A stretch of 64,000 nt of DNA from Crotalaria pallida. Lineage: Eukaryota > Streptophyta > Magnoliopsida > Fabales > Fabaceae. The notes beneath the pieces were generated by a model. It did no database searches, was not told where the DNA came from, and saw only the letters and a list, made by a program, of their open reading frames with translations. How positions within the stretch are numbered: position 1 is the stretch's first letter; each line of letters opens with the position of its first letter. Positions 9,850 through 22,763 of this stretch are shown one piece after another. The stretch covers positions 29,034,001 through 29,098,000 of the forward strand of contig CM075655.1 of NCBI GenBank assembly GCA_037953625.1. Reading direction: 5' to 3'. A program made the translations under genes and the position numbers.

Positions 9850-12800
9850 ATGGAGAAGCTAGTTTTGCACACTCCTTCCACTCCCACACAACAATTCCTC
9901 TTTCACCACTCTCTCTTTTTTCCCGGATTCCCAACCCGAACTCCCTTTCACCAAAACTCTCCAACCGATTTCCCCTCGTCAAATTTCTGCTACTGCAGAA
10001 GCACCAAACGAGACCGTCGCATCCAAGCGCTCGCTAATGAACACGACCACGTTCTTTTGGCGAGCGAGCAAGCAGAAGCTGAGGCCGAAGATGCCGAGTA
10101 TTTGGACGATGAATTGTCCTTCTTGTCCCTCAGTGAGAAGCCTGACAGGAACTTGGCTTTGCTCGACGATTATGAGGCTGAGGAGCTCGATTTTGATTCC
10201 GGCCCCAATCATCGAAGTGGTTCGTCTATTTTACTTGCTCTCTTTTGGTATTTATTTGATAAGTGTCTATTTTATTTGCTCCCTAATTTAAATGCTATTT
10301 GATACTCTCTCCGCCTTAAAATATAAGAAAAAAAAAAAACACATTTCATTTGTTTTAAAATATAAGCAAAACTAATTAATCTTCTTCAATTTTATTTCAT
10401 TCTCAATGCTACCTTTTTAAAATATATCTAGAAAATTGTTTTCTGATTTAATTTTTGTTTCATTTCCAATGTTACTTATCTAAAATATCTCTATTTTTTT
10501 ATAAATTTGAGAAAATTAAATACAATCAACTAACCTTGAAAGTAGTTAGATTTGCTTATATTTCTGGAGGGTGTATGTTGTTTCCCTCCTAGTTTTGGGG
10601 AAGACTTCTACTCATTTGGTCTCTTACCTTATTTTTCAATATCAAATTGGTCCCTCGGGTGTTTTTGGTATCATATTGGTCCCTCACATTTTTTTCACTA
10701 TCAAATTAGTCTTTGAGTCAATATTCGTCCTACGTGTCAATGGCATATTGGTCCACATTTGCATTGTTAGAGAGAGAAATGACACGTGTCCGTATCATAT
10801 TGGTGAACGTAGGATGAATAGTGACTCGGGGACCAAATTGATGGTTAAAAGAAATGCGAGGGACCAATATGATACAAAGAAAACGTGAGGGATCAATTTG
10901 ATAGCGAATAATTTGGTAATGGACCAAATGAGTAGTTTAGCTTTTGGGGAAACTTGTAGTTCATTACGTCATGTGCAATTGTGCATGGTTGACATTTTTT
11001 GAATAGTGCATTGGTCTTGCAAGGTGATTTTCACTCACCTGAAGTAGTTGAGGTGAATTAAATTTTAAAAATTGATTTTAAGAAAAATAGAAATGTAGAG
11101 ATTCTCATTGTTAGTAAACCTTCGTTTTTTTGCGTTTGATAATTTGTTTTGGTCTGATTTTAAGGGGAATTCGGATTCAGAGGTTTCGGTTGGATGTTCT
11201 CTTGCTAGCTACTAAAGATGTAATAATTCAAGTTTTGTGTTTTGTCTACATTCTTGACGAAGCTTGAGTTCCTGGCTATGGTTAAATTTATTAATTTCAA
11301 TGTGTCAAATGTAATGCAGGATATGTGGCTTTACTTGGCAAACCAAATGTTGGGAAGAGTACACTAGCAAATCAAATGATTGGCCAAAAGTTGTCAATAG
11401 TGACAGATAAACCTCAAACAACAAGGCATCGGATTCTCTGTATCTGTTCCGGCACGGATTATCAGGTTTAATCAAAGTGGTAGCTGATTCTTCTGTTTTA
11501 TTCCATAAGATTGTCTTCTGTATTATGCCGATTTTTTTTCCTACTTTCACTTCCCGCAACATTTCACAAATTCTAAATTTATTAAATGGTGGAAAATTCT
11601 GACACCTCTGCAGGTCTGTTGAATTGAAAACATTTTTTTTTTTTAATGAGATCAATGTTACACAAAGTTGAAAAAATGTTTTTGTATTTTGTTGTGGGAA
11701 CTTTCATCTTTAAAAATACGAAGAACTAGAAAAATGACAATAAATTTGCAATGCAAGATTTCTTGGCTATTATCCTAGCTTCGAAGTAATTGACAACATC
11801 CCCACGTTAATGCGTTTTCAGAGATAAATGATTTGATATCAGTATTTAACATCAAAATGCTGTGCAATAATTCAATGAAGTGGGGCAATTCATATTTACA
11901 AATAGTTCCCTTAACATTCTACAAATGCATAAGTTCGACCTTTGTATTCGAGGTTACAGAGTCTATTTTATTGCCGTAGCATTTCCCTTTTATCTTCATT
12001 TTCTGACCTTTGAATGTCTTGCAGATGGTACTTTATGACACACCTGGTGTTCTGAAGAAGGAAATGCACAAGTTAGACTCAATGATGATGAAAAATGTTC
12101 GCAGTGCTGCAGTTAATGCTGACTGTGTATTGGTTCTCGTTGATGCATGTAAAGCACCTGAAAAAGTATGGTTCTTGGTTTAGGAAACTGTTTTACTGTG
12201 TTTCCTCTTGTGCTAAATTATTTGCTATCTTTAGATTGATGAAGTGTTGGAAGAAGGCATAGGAGATCTCAAAGATAAACCTCCCACTCTGCTGATTCTG
12301 AACAAGAAGGACCTTATCAAACCTGGTGAAGTTGCCAAGAAACTCGAGGTTGTAACAAATTATTTGGTATTTATATTAGCATGCATAAGTTAATCCAATG
12401 TTTTCGCATGCTTTTCCAGTGTTTTTGTCCTGATTTATTCAATGTACGTGCAGTGGTATGAGAAATTTATGAATGTTGATGAGGTTATACCAGTTAGTGC
12501 CAAACATGGTCATGGTGTTGACGATGTGAAGGATTGGATACTGTCAAAGCTTCCTAAAGGACCGGCTTATTATCCAAAGGCATGTAAAAAATCTAAGTTT
12601 TGCTGTCCTTATTCAAATGTCCATTGTTGCATCATCACTGTCTCATTTCATTTCTAGAGATAGAATCAGGAGCCCGTAAGACACTGAATGAATTATCTCT
12701 TCTGCTATTTCATTTTGGACAAAAAAAAAAAAAAAGAATATAAGCATTGGATTATTAAGTTTAAATTTAGAGTACACTGAATCCAAAACTGGTTAGTTAC

Positions 12801-15800
12801 CTTGTTTTTAAGCTTAATTTCATTGAAATAGTCCTTGCTGTATATAAATGTACATGACAGTCGCAAACACACTTGTTGGTTACTTGACTTACAATGGTAC
12901 CTGTTAATTTTACTTTTTGTAAAACAATAAATTGACATTCAACCTGACTGACCAAATTTGCTTACACATCCTACATCTGTGGAAGTCTCATGGATTAATC
13001 TTTCAAGGATAACCTATACGCATGCCATTGCATGTGTCTTGCATCATTATATTTACTGACCATTGGTCCTGCATTCTGTTGGAATTTTTGCTCATGCATC
13101 TTGATAAGATAAGGATGGCTTTATTTATGTTTATCCTTAGCGAGTACATCCATAAAAGCATGGAATCTCAAATTAAGGATACGGAAAATCTGTTAGTATT
13201 TGTGAACTTCCCTAGCTTCCAAGGTTTGGGGGTTTACTCAATAGAAGTGTATCAGACTGACTAGTGAGTTGAGGGATATACAATAGAGTACAGGAACAAG
13301 GCTAAGAGAGCAGATGAAGAAGATTTATACAGCAGAAGCAAGGCAGCATTCAACATGCAGAAGTGTGCATGAAAGAAAACTGAGAGAGAGAGAGAGAGAG
13401 TGGGAGACATGGGGTGAAGAAAGCCTAACCTAAGAGGCTGCAAGTGCAAAACGCACAACATTATTAAAGATAGAAAACTACTGAAAACAAATAGGGCCTT
13501 CATGTTTCAACTCCATTATTTGTACACCTAATTTGTGTATTGGCACCAAATAAGTGGTGATCCTTTTGTAATTAAGTGGTAAATAGAATTTCCTAGGTAG
13601 TGAATTAGTTATCCACTCCCTGACTTGGCTTTTGGAAGGCTCACGTGGATTCCCCAAATAATTTCAATACTCAAGACTTAATTTCCCCATATAACATGGC
13701 TTTTGACCCTTGAATTTCCCAGATTCCACACTTAGCAACACTAATATTGGCACAAGCGGTGGGCAGAATTGCCTGGGTGGTAAATTAGTTATCTGCATAG
13801 AGTGTCCCTGTCCTTACTAGGTGTCAGATTAGTGGTACAAAAGACATTAGTGGTTCAAAAAACATTTTCATTGGCATTTTGGGCTTATAATTGGTGAACT
13901 ACCAAAAGTAAATAAAAGCCGACAAGGTAAAACATTGTTGACTATGGACTTTTCCTAATTCTAATAGAACTATAATTCCTCTAAATAAATTTTTATTAAC
14001 TTATTTTCTTTCTTGTGCTTCATAACTCTTAGCTAATTATTAGTTTAGTTCGAAATTTATGCACAGCAATTTCAATTCAAAAATAATGAACTAAATAAGT
14101 ATACCCCATGTTCCATGTACTAGAAAAGTCTCCTACTGTGTATAAGTACCAAACCATACCCCGTTAACCATGAAACACTGTTGGAAAATAAGGATTGATG
14201 GAGAATAAGGGGATGTGCTATAAATAAAATCAGCGGCCTAGGTTTGTATTAAGACAGAGAGTGAACAAATGACACAGGAGTTTTAACTCTGATTATTCTT
14301 TTATTGGTTATTATTAGAAGGACCAAGCATAACTCCATCTTAAAAGCTAGGTCATGAGGAGAGGGTTTCACCAGTCATTGTAAATGTTTCTTTTCATGTT
14401 GTCATCTTGTGTTTGGACTCCGCTGACGGCCCTTAACACGTGTGCGACATGTGTTTGACGCTGCTGAGCGGTGTCCAATTATAAAGTTATTTTTGTTGGC
14501 TCGGCCGCACACCAGACAAGGTTGGGACACAACTTTGTCACTAAGCTGACACCCTGAAATGGCTTGACACTTAAAGGACATGACTCTTATAAAAAGAATT
14601 CAGAAAGTTTCATTGTTCTGAAATAACTTTCAGAGAGGTCCTATTTAGACTAGGTTCTGTCTTAATTTTAGAATGTACATGGATAGATTGAAAGATATAG
14701 TTAATCTTGTTTTGGAATCTTTTTGGCAAAGAGATCAAGTGCTTCCATTGTGATATGCTGCCTCTTAATATTTTGTTTGTGTGGCTCATTATCATAGGGA
14801 AAATATAAAGGTTTAGGAAGTTGTTTTAGAAGGTGAAGGGCAAGTCCTGGTTCTTAACTTAGATCTTTGTATATGTATACAGTGCGATGTCCGGGTATCT
14901 TATATTTCAGATGCTGTGTCAATGTTTGTACTTCATAACCCAACACAATGTCATTGTAATTAGCATGTCAGCATGCCTTATTGCCAACTACTTATATGCA
15001 CAGGGTATGCATGCAATTCTAGACTGGCAGTTGGGTGACACGGTGGTGGTGTGGGAATGCTGTTGGTGCCTACTGCGACTAGTGTGTGGCTAATTACACT
15101 TTCAATGTGACTATAATAGTCGCTATGCTGTGAAGTACTGGAATAGGAAAGCCTTTTAGATGATGACAATATGTTATGTAATGCCTGGATCAGTGGCTCC
15201 TAAACTAAAGCTCTTATAGTGCAAATATAGTTTGCAAATACTGCACCATCACTGAAGTGCCAATGGTGCACATACCCACCGTCATTATAGCTACAATAGC
15301 GCAAACAGATATTTGGATTTCACTATGGTATAGTGTAGTTCATTAGGATGCTATTAAAAACAATATATCTCTTGTCATTTCTTCTTCATACTGGTTTCTT
15401 TGTTGTGCTTTGCTTGCCTTAATGTTATTCCTGAATTTGCAGGACATTGTCAGCGAACACCCAGAACGATTTTTTGTATCTGAAATTGTTAGAGAAAAGA
15501 TATTTATGCAGTATCGAAATGAAATTCCCTATGCATGTCAGGTAATCAACAAATAGTTCACCTTTGATAGAAAAAACTATAGAGGACAGGAAAAAAGGTT
15601 AGAAAAGAAAAAAAAGGAAATGGAAGGAGTAAACTAATTTCAGAAATATTTACCAATATATTTTTATTTCCAATTCTTCCAGGTGAACACTGTAAGCTAC
15701 AAGGCTCGGCCGGATGCAAAAGATTTCATACAAGTGGAGATTTTGGTTGAGAAACACTCACAGAAGATTATCCTTATTGGAAAAGTATGTCATTACATTA

Positions 15801-16500
15801 GAATTCCTTTAATTGTTAGTGAATTTGTGGTATTGATTTTTTTTTGGGTACATATTTGTGGAAATTGTGGTATTGATTTGTATAGTATATCAGCAATACT
15901 ACCAATGGTATTACTGTGATTCTGGCATGTTGACATCAGTGTTAACCTTGCTCACTTGAACACTGAATTTGAAAACATTGTCACAGAAAATAATTTTTAT
16001 ATATTGACATGGCATGCAAGTTGCAAAACCAAACATAGTCTTGATTTCTTGACAATTTGTTCACCTTCAATTCTTAGGAATTATGCTTCTATTATGTACA
16101 AACATCTAAAACTTCTAAAAGATGCTCCTGCCCCCCTCTGTAAAAGAACATTTATTTGATGTACTAATAAAGAACAGTATCTTATGTGTATGTTGTGTTC
16201 AACTACTTCAGGAAGGAAAGGCTTTGAAACTGCTTGCTACAGCTTCCCGCCTTGACATTGAAGATTTCCTACAGAAAAAAGTTTATCTGGAGGTGCCAAT
16301 TTGCATTCTTTATCCATGCGCCCATTTCCACACTACCATAGTAGTGTGGTACAAGCATTATGCATTTTTGTTTGAGTTGGAAAATATTTACTGAGGTACT
16401 GGTTTTTGAACAGATTGAAGTGAAGGTTAGAGAAAATTGGCGACAAGACGAAGGGCTTCTGAAGCACTATGGTTATGGGGGCCAGATACGTGTTCTATGA
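9850..16500 (+). CDS. Era-like GTPase, plastid-targeted; nine exons, 421 aa
   Basis: Era proteins are TRAFAC GTPases with a C-terminal KH domain that bind 16S-type rRNA and help mature the small ribosomal subunit; plant versions with a transit peptide act in chloroplasts. Exons: 9850-10219, 11320-11465, 12025-12165, 12235-12348, 12454-12579, 15443-15541, 15683-15784, 16212-16292, 16414-16500 (1266 nt). Residues 1-~60 are Ser/Thr/Pro-rich and transit-peptide-like, followed by an acidic linker. GTPase motifs: G1 GKPNVGKST (130-138), switch region around DKPQTTRHR, G3 DTPG (177-180), G4 NKKD (242-245), G5 SAK (272-274). The KH loop GKEG is at 365-368 and the protein ends GYGGQIRVL. All junctions keep frame with GT-AG borders except intron 5, which needs a GC donor. 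The gene appears intact. It resembles Arabidopsis ERA-like chloroplast proteins as I remember them; organelle targeting is inference. Confidence 0.9.
10305..10573. mobile_element. Stowaway-like MITE in intron 1 of the Era-like gene
   Basis: The left end CTCTCTCCGCC and the reversed right end CACCCTCCAG are imperfect inverted repeats and are flanked by TA on both sides (10303-10304, 10574-10575), the target duplication of Stowaway/Tc1-mariner MITEs. Inside, AAAATATAAG-type words pair between the two arms. Noncoding. Confidence 0.75.
10603..10941. mobile_element. Mutator-like MITE with long inverted arms in intron 1
   Basis: The two arms (ACTCATTTGGTC... and ...GACCAAATGAGT) pair over roughly 150 bases with mismatches, including repeated AATTGGTCCCTC words. 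Ten-base direct repeats TTTTGGGGAA flank it (10593-10602 and 10942-10951), fitting the 8-11-bp target duplication of Mutator-like elements. The exact element ends are approximate by a few bases. Confidence 0.7.
12580..15442 (+). other. Intron 5 of the Era-like gene, 2.86 kb, GC-AG
   Basis: The junction that keeps the conserved protein in frame is CCAAAG|GCATGT, a GC donor, joined to TTTGCAG|GACATTG. A GT donor lies four bases downstream in the same word. The intron is far longer than the other seven. It holds a (GA)n run near 13382 and a GC-richer patch at 14400-14560, but I recognised no complete transposon in it. Confidence 0.75.
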
Positions 16501-17165
16501 TGTGAAGATGCACATAGAAATTGTTCAGATATCTGTTGTAATATGTAAGTTAAGTTTCTTTCCTTGTGCAGATGCCATTAAAGCAATATGATTTTGACCA
16601 AATCTAACCCCTTTCTCCTTTCTGTTGTACTAAATGTGAAGTAAAATGTTGGATCAGAGATTAAGATATGGAAGCAATTTTGACGTTAGATTCTCTTCCC
16701 TTTCTCATCATTTTCACATTACCTTTGTTTTTGGTTGAACGGCTCAAAAGGTGGTGAAGCAGTAACTAACGTCAATGATAGAGTCATTCTCACCAATCTC
16801 GAACAAAATATTTTAGATAAAAGGTAATTGTTGGGATTTGCGGATTTATTTGAAAAATGAAAAACTCCGGTTGATTAATTATACTGAGTTTGTGTAATTT
16901 TCGTTACTCAGTTATAATACTATCATAGGCTACGTAAACACTATGACAGCGGTATATAAATGTGTAATAATCAATGTTAGCAAGATCACATTAAACCCGT
17001 TAGGATTGGCTGTTACTACGATCTACAGTCACTTGCTTGCACTGCGATCATAGCAGTAAAGCCCAATGGCCAATGGCACCGGCACGGTGGAATCGCTGTG
17101 ATGATACTTTGCCGCTTCTGCTCAACAGGTTCTTGTCAGCAAATATAATAATTTCAATCCATATC
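16501..17165. other. 3' flank of the Era-like gene, nothing else recognised
   Basis: This holds the 3' UTR of the Era-like gene and intergenic sequence. No clear polyadenylation signal, repeat or gene stands out. Confidence 0.5.
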
Positions 17166-17294
17166 ATGAATCCCTTCAATTCCTTCGTACTGCAACAGAA
17201 CCCGTTCACGTCCACTGCCCCTCCTAGGCCTTGCACATGCTTTGCTGTTCAGCTTTGCTCTACTACTGTTAAGCCTCGTCCAGCCTTACGAGGT
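17166..17294 (+). CDS. Possible orphan first exon with a transit-peptide-like N terminus
   Basis: An ATG at 17166 opens a 43-codon stretch (MNPFNSFVLQQNPFTSTAPP...) rich in Ser, Thr, Pro and basic residues and poor in acidic ones, as in plastid transit peptides, and it ends at a good donor-like TTACGAG|GTACGT. The surrounding sequence is GC-richer than its AT-rich neighbours. No matching second exon was found downstream, where MITEs, a tandem repeat and element E6 follow. It may be the first exon of a gene disrupted by transposons, or a chance ORF. Confidence 0.25.
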
Positions 17295-17619
17295 ACGTTC
17301 CGTATTGCCTTGCTCCAGCCTTTCTTGTCGTTTTGTATTTCTGGAAAATTCCTGTTTCCTTGCCGTTCTGTTGCCTTTCATTTCAGAGCCTTGCATGGTG
17401 GTCTGTTGTTCTCTAACTCTAAGTCTGATCTTTACTTCAGCCTTTCCTTTCTTTGTTTATTTTAGCCTTCTTTTTCTCTTTTTCTCTTCTTTTTTTTTTT
17501 TTATTTTTTTTTTAAACTTCTATTTCAGCCTATGCTTATATTTTGATGTTCAAACTTCAGTTGAAGACTTTAACTCTTTAAGTTCGTTAACAGGTTTTAC
17601 TTTTCTGTTTTTATATGTA

Positions 17620-17891
17620 CTCCCTCCGATCCTATTTATAAGATTCTTTTGAGGTTTTTCACTTTCACCAAAAAAACTGGATAAATTTGTTAGTGACATT
17701 GAAAATGTGAAAATTTGATATATTTTTTCAAAACTACCCCTATAATTATTATTGAAACTCTAAAAAGTGTTGACTTAACAGGGGTGTTTGTGGAAAGAAG
17801 TAAATAAATGCTATTGAAAATTGTAAAGGGGTCTTATAAATAGGACCAAAATAAAAACTCCAAAGGGTCTTATAAATAAGACCGGAAGGAG
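17620..17891. mobile_element. Stowaway MITE
   Basis: The ends CTCCCTCCGATCC and (reversed) CTCCTTCCGGTC are inverted repeats flanked by TA (17618-17619, 17892-17893). The inner arms share ATTTATAAGA-type words. It is 272 bp and noncoding, matching the canonical CTCCCTCCG start of plant Stowaway elements. Confidence 0.85.
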
Positions 17892-18053
17892 TATATATTT
17901 ATTTTTAAGTAGGATTTTTCTATCCTATACACCTTATGTATAACTGTATAAGATAAGACAATACAAGTTATAAATTTGTATTGGAGAAGAATTAAATAGT
18001 TATTTTTTAATTCATTAAGAGCTTATGTTTCCAACAAACACTTGATTTTTAAG

Positions 18054-18056
<3 letters not shown>

Positions 18057-18106
<50 letters not shown>
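18057..18106. repeat. (AT)n microsatellite
   Basis: An almost pure run of about 24 AT dinucleotides. Confidence 0.95.
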
Positions 18107-18110
<4 letters not shown>

Positions 18111-18540
18111 GTATGATACGATCTTATGATCCGTATTACGATTAGACATTTTATGTGTTGTCCTCCCTTTTCCAATTTTATGAAAGTCAAGTTTCGCAGC
18201 CTAGATAATAATGTGATCTGTGATCATACCAAGAAAGAACATATTTATGAAAGGAAAATAACGGTGCAGGTCACAAGATGGTTGCAAATGTTGATTGTTT
18301 ATTAGGACAGTTATACTACCATTACTAACGGGAAAATGTTTAAATGACATCCGTATTTGACGTCTAAGAGTGATACCTGCTTTTTTGGATAAAAGTTGGT
18401 TGGTCTTATAAGAAAGAGAAACTGCAGGATCTATCAGTTTTTTCTAAAAAAGGCAAGTGTCCTGTACAAATGTCAAATACAGATATTTATGTAACAGAGT
18501 TGTTACGAACAAGCTCGTTTGGTGATTAAAATAAGTTAGA

Positions 18541-18810
18541 TATTTTCTTTGATCTTATTTATAGGTTACATTTTAAAAAAAATTTTGGTCTTATTTATAA
18601 GTTACTTTGTATTTTTAGGATGTATTTATTGCTATTTTTTCTTATTTGCCATTTGTCCATTAAAGTGAAATAATGCATTGTAAAATTCCCAATGCAAGTT
18701 AAGAAGGTAAAATTGTAATTTTTTTTTGAAATTTCAAGAAACTTAACTACCTTTCTTGATCCGTGTGATATGGTTAAGTATGACTTATAAATAAGATCAA
18801 ATGGAGTATA
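18541..18810. mobile_element. Degenerate Stowaway-like MITE
   Basis: The left TTTGATCTTATTTATAGG and the right CTTATAAATAAGATCAAA are inverted repeats; the right end continues TGGAGTA as in Stowaway ends, while the left end has decayed (no CTCCCT). Noncoding. Confidence 0.55.
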
Positions 18811-19149
18811 AATTAGTCTATTATGTTATAATCTAATGTCTGGTGAGTTAACATCATGTTATCTTATCATGGTGAAGGCTAAATTACACCAGATTTTGTT
18901 TTGGTGGATACATACACCATTTTTATTTTACTATTATAACAGGTCTAACATGTTATCTATCATTTATTATTGTAATATTCTATTTTTTGAAATGATGATT
19001 CATTATTAATTATTGTAATCTTTAAAGATTTTAGGAAATTTTAATTTTTTAATTGTTATATTATTTTTTAATTACATCATAAATTTAAAAAATAATAATT
19101 TTCTTTACTGATTTTTTTATTCAAATACACGATAATTTAATAAAATTGG

Positions 19150-19830
19150 GATTTATGATTTTTTAAAAATAAGTAATTATAAAAAACTTATACCATAGAT
19201 AATTAAAAAATATAATATGAGAAATTAAAGATGATTTTTCAGTTGAAAGAAATTAACATAGTATTACATATTACTATAAAAAAAACGTTTATGTGTTTTT
19301 TAGAAATATGTAAATTATAAAAAATTTATGATTTTTTTTTAAAAAAAATAATTGTAAATAAGCATATAGCATAGATAATTAAAAAATAGTATAATATAAG
19401 AAATGAGATTTTTCAGTTGAACAAATTAACATAGTATAACATATTATTGTATACAAAAATACCCTTATGCATTTTGTAAAAATATGTTAATTATAAAAAT
19501 TCGTAATTTTTTAAAAATAAATAATTACTAAAAAACTTATAGCATAGATAATTAAAAATATAATATGCAAAAAGTGATTTTTTTTAGTTTGAACAAATTA
19601 AACGTTATCAGATTATTGTAGACATAAATGTCCTTATGTAATTTGTAAAAATATGTTAATTATAAAAATTTATGGTTTTATAAAATAAATAATTATAAAA
19701 AAACTTATATCATAGATAATTAAAAAATATAATATGAGAAAAGTGATTTTGCAGTTGGAACAAATTAATATATTATAACAATTTTTTTACAAAAATACGC
19801 TTATGTCTTTTGCAGAAATATGTCTACCCA
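19150..19830. repeat. AT-rich tandem repeat, about four units of ~172 bp
   Basis: The phrase CATAGATAATTAAAAA lies at 19194, 19370, 19543 and 19711, so the period is 176, 173 and 168 bp. Each unit also contains TTTTCAGTTGAA-like, AAATTAACATAGTAT-like and TATGTAATTATAAAAA-like words in the same order. A diverged single copy lies near 21075-21145. Units have diverged by substitutions and short indels, so the array is old. Confidence 0.75.
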
Positions 19831-19944
19831 TTAATAACATTATTTATAAATATTAATATTCAAATATTAAAGTTAATAAATAAAATTATAATGAATTGAA
19901 AATTGTATGTTATAGCTTGACGATTGTAAGTAACAATCATGATT

Positions 19945-20440
19945 TTGATAGGGATGACAATAAAACCCATATCCACGGGTACCCATTCGAAATTGATCAG
20001 ATTTTGATGGGAAAAACCCGCTCTAATTGAGTTTGGAGAAAACTGAAATCAAAATCTGCTTTAAAAAGATGGGGTTGAGCAAGTCTAGGATAGTAAGTAA
20101 TTGCCCTGCCACCGCTCCCAAACCCACCTTAATATAAAACTTAAATAATTTTCCTTATAATAATAATTAATAAACTAACACATTTGTCAAAAATCATGAT
20201 TTAATTCTCAAGATTTTAGATATTTTTAAAATTTGACGATTATTATTATATTTTATTTGAATTATAATATAATGTATGTTGTATATGATTTTTGTTTAAT
20301 ACAATAAAAGATCATTTTAAAAAAAATAATTGGACGGATTACCCGCGGGTTTCCCTGAATTCGATGGAATGGGTTTAAGTTTCACCTTTTTCTACCCGCT
20401 CTTCTTAAACCCGCACCCGAATTTGTCCTGCTCTTAAAGG
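19945..20440. repeat. Dispersed repeat rich in ACCCGC / GCGGGT words, class unknown
   Basis: The segment starts near GGGATGACAATAAAACCC and ends near ACCCGAATTTGTCCTGC; words such as GGGTACCC, ACCCGCGGGT and AACCCGC recur at both ends and contrast with the AT-rich middle. This resembles a family of plant intergenic repeats I know by appearance, but I cannot assign a superfamily and see no clear target duplication. Confidence 0.4.
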
Positions 20441-21303
20441 GTGCATAGTTGGTATTGGCAAAACTCGTTCCAAACTCAACCCGTTGGCATACCTAATTTT
20501 GGAATGTTGAGTCTTCACAAAAGTTCATATTATGGGTCATGGTATATTAAATTAACGTGTCATGTGAATGATACATGGATCCTCATTTAAGTGTTTGATA
20601 TAGCTGAAAAAATTATATTATGATTATTTTTATCGGTAACTATAATCTATTAAGTTTATAACATGTTAAAATTATAATCTGTTTATATTTGGATATGTTA
20701 GTTGAAGATTAATTTAAGCTGATCTATTTTATTTGGATAGTGTAAAGAAAAATATTTTTACGAGTAAATTTTTTTAAAAAAAGTATGAGTTAGTTATTGC
20801 TATTGAAGTGATAAAGATAAAATAGAAAAATTACGCGTATCTCAAAAAATAATCTACAGAATCTATGAAGTAGATATCGAATTTTGATTATTTTTTGAAA
20901 AACATATTTTAAAATTATATTTTTCTTAAATTATATTTTTAGTGTAAATTTAATAATCCAATACACTGAAAATAAAAAAAAAATTTGTATTTCCTACTTC
21001 ATAAATATTTTAATAAAAAAAATTGATTTACACCTTCATAAATTGATATTTCATATATAATTTAGTGAAATTAGAATTTATGATTTTTTAAAAATAAATC
21101 ATTTAAAAAACTTATAGCATAGATTATAATTAAAAAATAATATATAGATATTTTTATTTATTAATTATTAATAAAAAAAAATCTTTAAATGCAAATAACA
21201 AATAAGTTCATTAATGAGGTTTATATTTGGAAATTCATTAAGTTGATACATGTTACTTACTCAACAAGTTGCAGGTAAACCCAATCATTAAATTAACACA
21301 TGG
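20441..21303. other. AT-rich intergenic stretch
   Basis: Apart from the diverged copy of the ~172-bp repeat near 21075-21145, nothing was recognised. Confidence 0.5.
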
Positions 21304-22163
21304 TGTAACATCCCTCGTTTCTTAAAAAAAATTTCACACGATTATTGAAACGTGTTGGAAAAGTCTGAGTATGAAAATTTTTCCTTGAATGTGGTACTCA
21401 AATTTAAACCATGTATTGGAACTAAATTCGGTAGAAGGAGTAATTATTTGCTGAACATTTTAGAATCCTTTTGAGATAACCTTTGTTGTACAAAATAGCT
21501 TTCGAAAATACTTAGTTATTAGGTCATCCCAGGAAATCCAACTTTAACAATACTAACGATAAAATCAGAGTGAGCGGAATATATTAAAATAGTTCATTGA
21601 CTCATAAAATCAGGTATATAAATTCGATTTGTACCATAGTTATATTAAAGTATGAAAACTAGGTTTCCTCTTGGATATATCTCTCAAAATATATACATTG
21701 TTTCCATTATCAAAAATAGAGACGTTCCAGAGCTGGTCACTAGTTCTTCATCCCTTCGTTCATCTGGTTGAGTCCTCAGAGTTGTACAAAAGAGTCTCTA
21801 TCCCATGATGACTTAGTACTTCATGAACTTAAGGGTCATGCAATTCCTTTAATCTCTAGGTAGTCTAGGTACCTGGTCAAAACCTATTAAGGGCAGGGGG
21901 TAAGCTTATACATTCGCATTATCAAATAAGAATAAAGTCCTAACATCCACAAGTAAGCACCCATCATGATAGAAATGCATAAACATGAGCACCCGCCATT
22001 TCATTTATTTCTCTTTCCAAATAGGTGGAATGATGCATGCTTCCCATCTCTCAATTCCTGAGATTCTTCAACTAATCACTCAGATGAACGTCCTTCCATA
22101 ACACCATTGTATTTCCAGAATACAAATAATACGTTATCAAACGTATGGCATACTTGCTCGGAA

Positions 22164-22400
22164 GTGATAAAAACGTCACACTATCTGGTGAACGTCACGT
22201 CGCCTATGGACGTAAACCTATAACTTCTCAACATACAACGGGTGTGATAAAAAACGTCACCACATCTGATGAACGTCACGTCGCCTAAGGACGTAAACCT
22301 TATCACTTGTGATACACAACAGAGGTGATAAACAACGTCACCATGTCTGATGAACGTCACGACGCCAAAACGTAAACCTTACCACTTGTGTGCAACACAC
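22164..22400. repeat. Three tandem ~80-bp units inside the E6 LTR
   Basis: GTGATAA followed by ACGTCAC, TGATGAACGTCACG, CGCC and ACGTAAACC recurs at 22164, 22244 and 22325 (periods 80 and 81). The units are rich in ACGT cores. The E1 LTR holds a different repeat zone at the corresponding place. Confidence 0.75.
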
Positions 22401-22763
22401 CGTTGAACCATCAAACCAACAGTATACCACATACTGCCCACATTGTCCACCTCAATGTGTCATCGAGCAAGCAGTAACATTTGGCACTCCCAGAGGCCCT
22501 CCTCATGTTCCATGAACATGACACAACGATAACTCATCACCGTTCACTGTGCATGAATGCATGCAAGTATTCCCTTAAGATTATTCGTTAATCTCATTAT
22601 ATACAATATGTAATGAATTCATCAATGAGATATATCAATTTCCATGCTTAGGATGATGAGATTTATTAAAGGAAGTATCACATTATTCCCTTTAAGTGTC
22701 ATTAGGTTTAAATGGAAATGGTTAGATTAAAAATGGTGTTTTCTCAACATTTTAGTAAAAAGA

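Noticed and set aside
12580..12590. The GT donor at 12584 as the true splice site of exon 5
   Set aside because: It creates an immediate TGA with exon 6 and loses the conserved KH domain; the GC donor keeps the family sequence in frame.
13261..13503. Minus-strand hydrophobic ORF in intron 5 of the Era-like gene
   Set aside because: It includes a (GA)n run read as Ser/Leu codons and has no recognisable domain; chance ORF.
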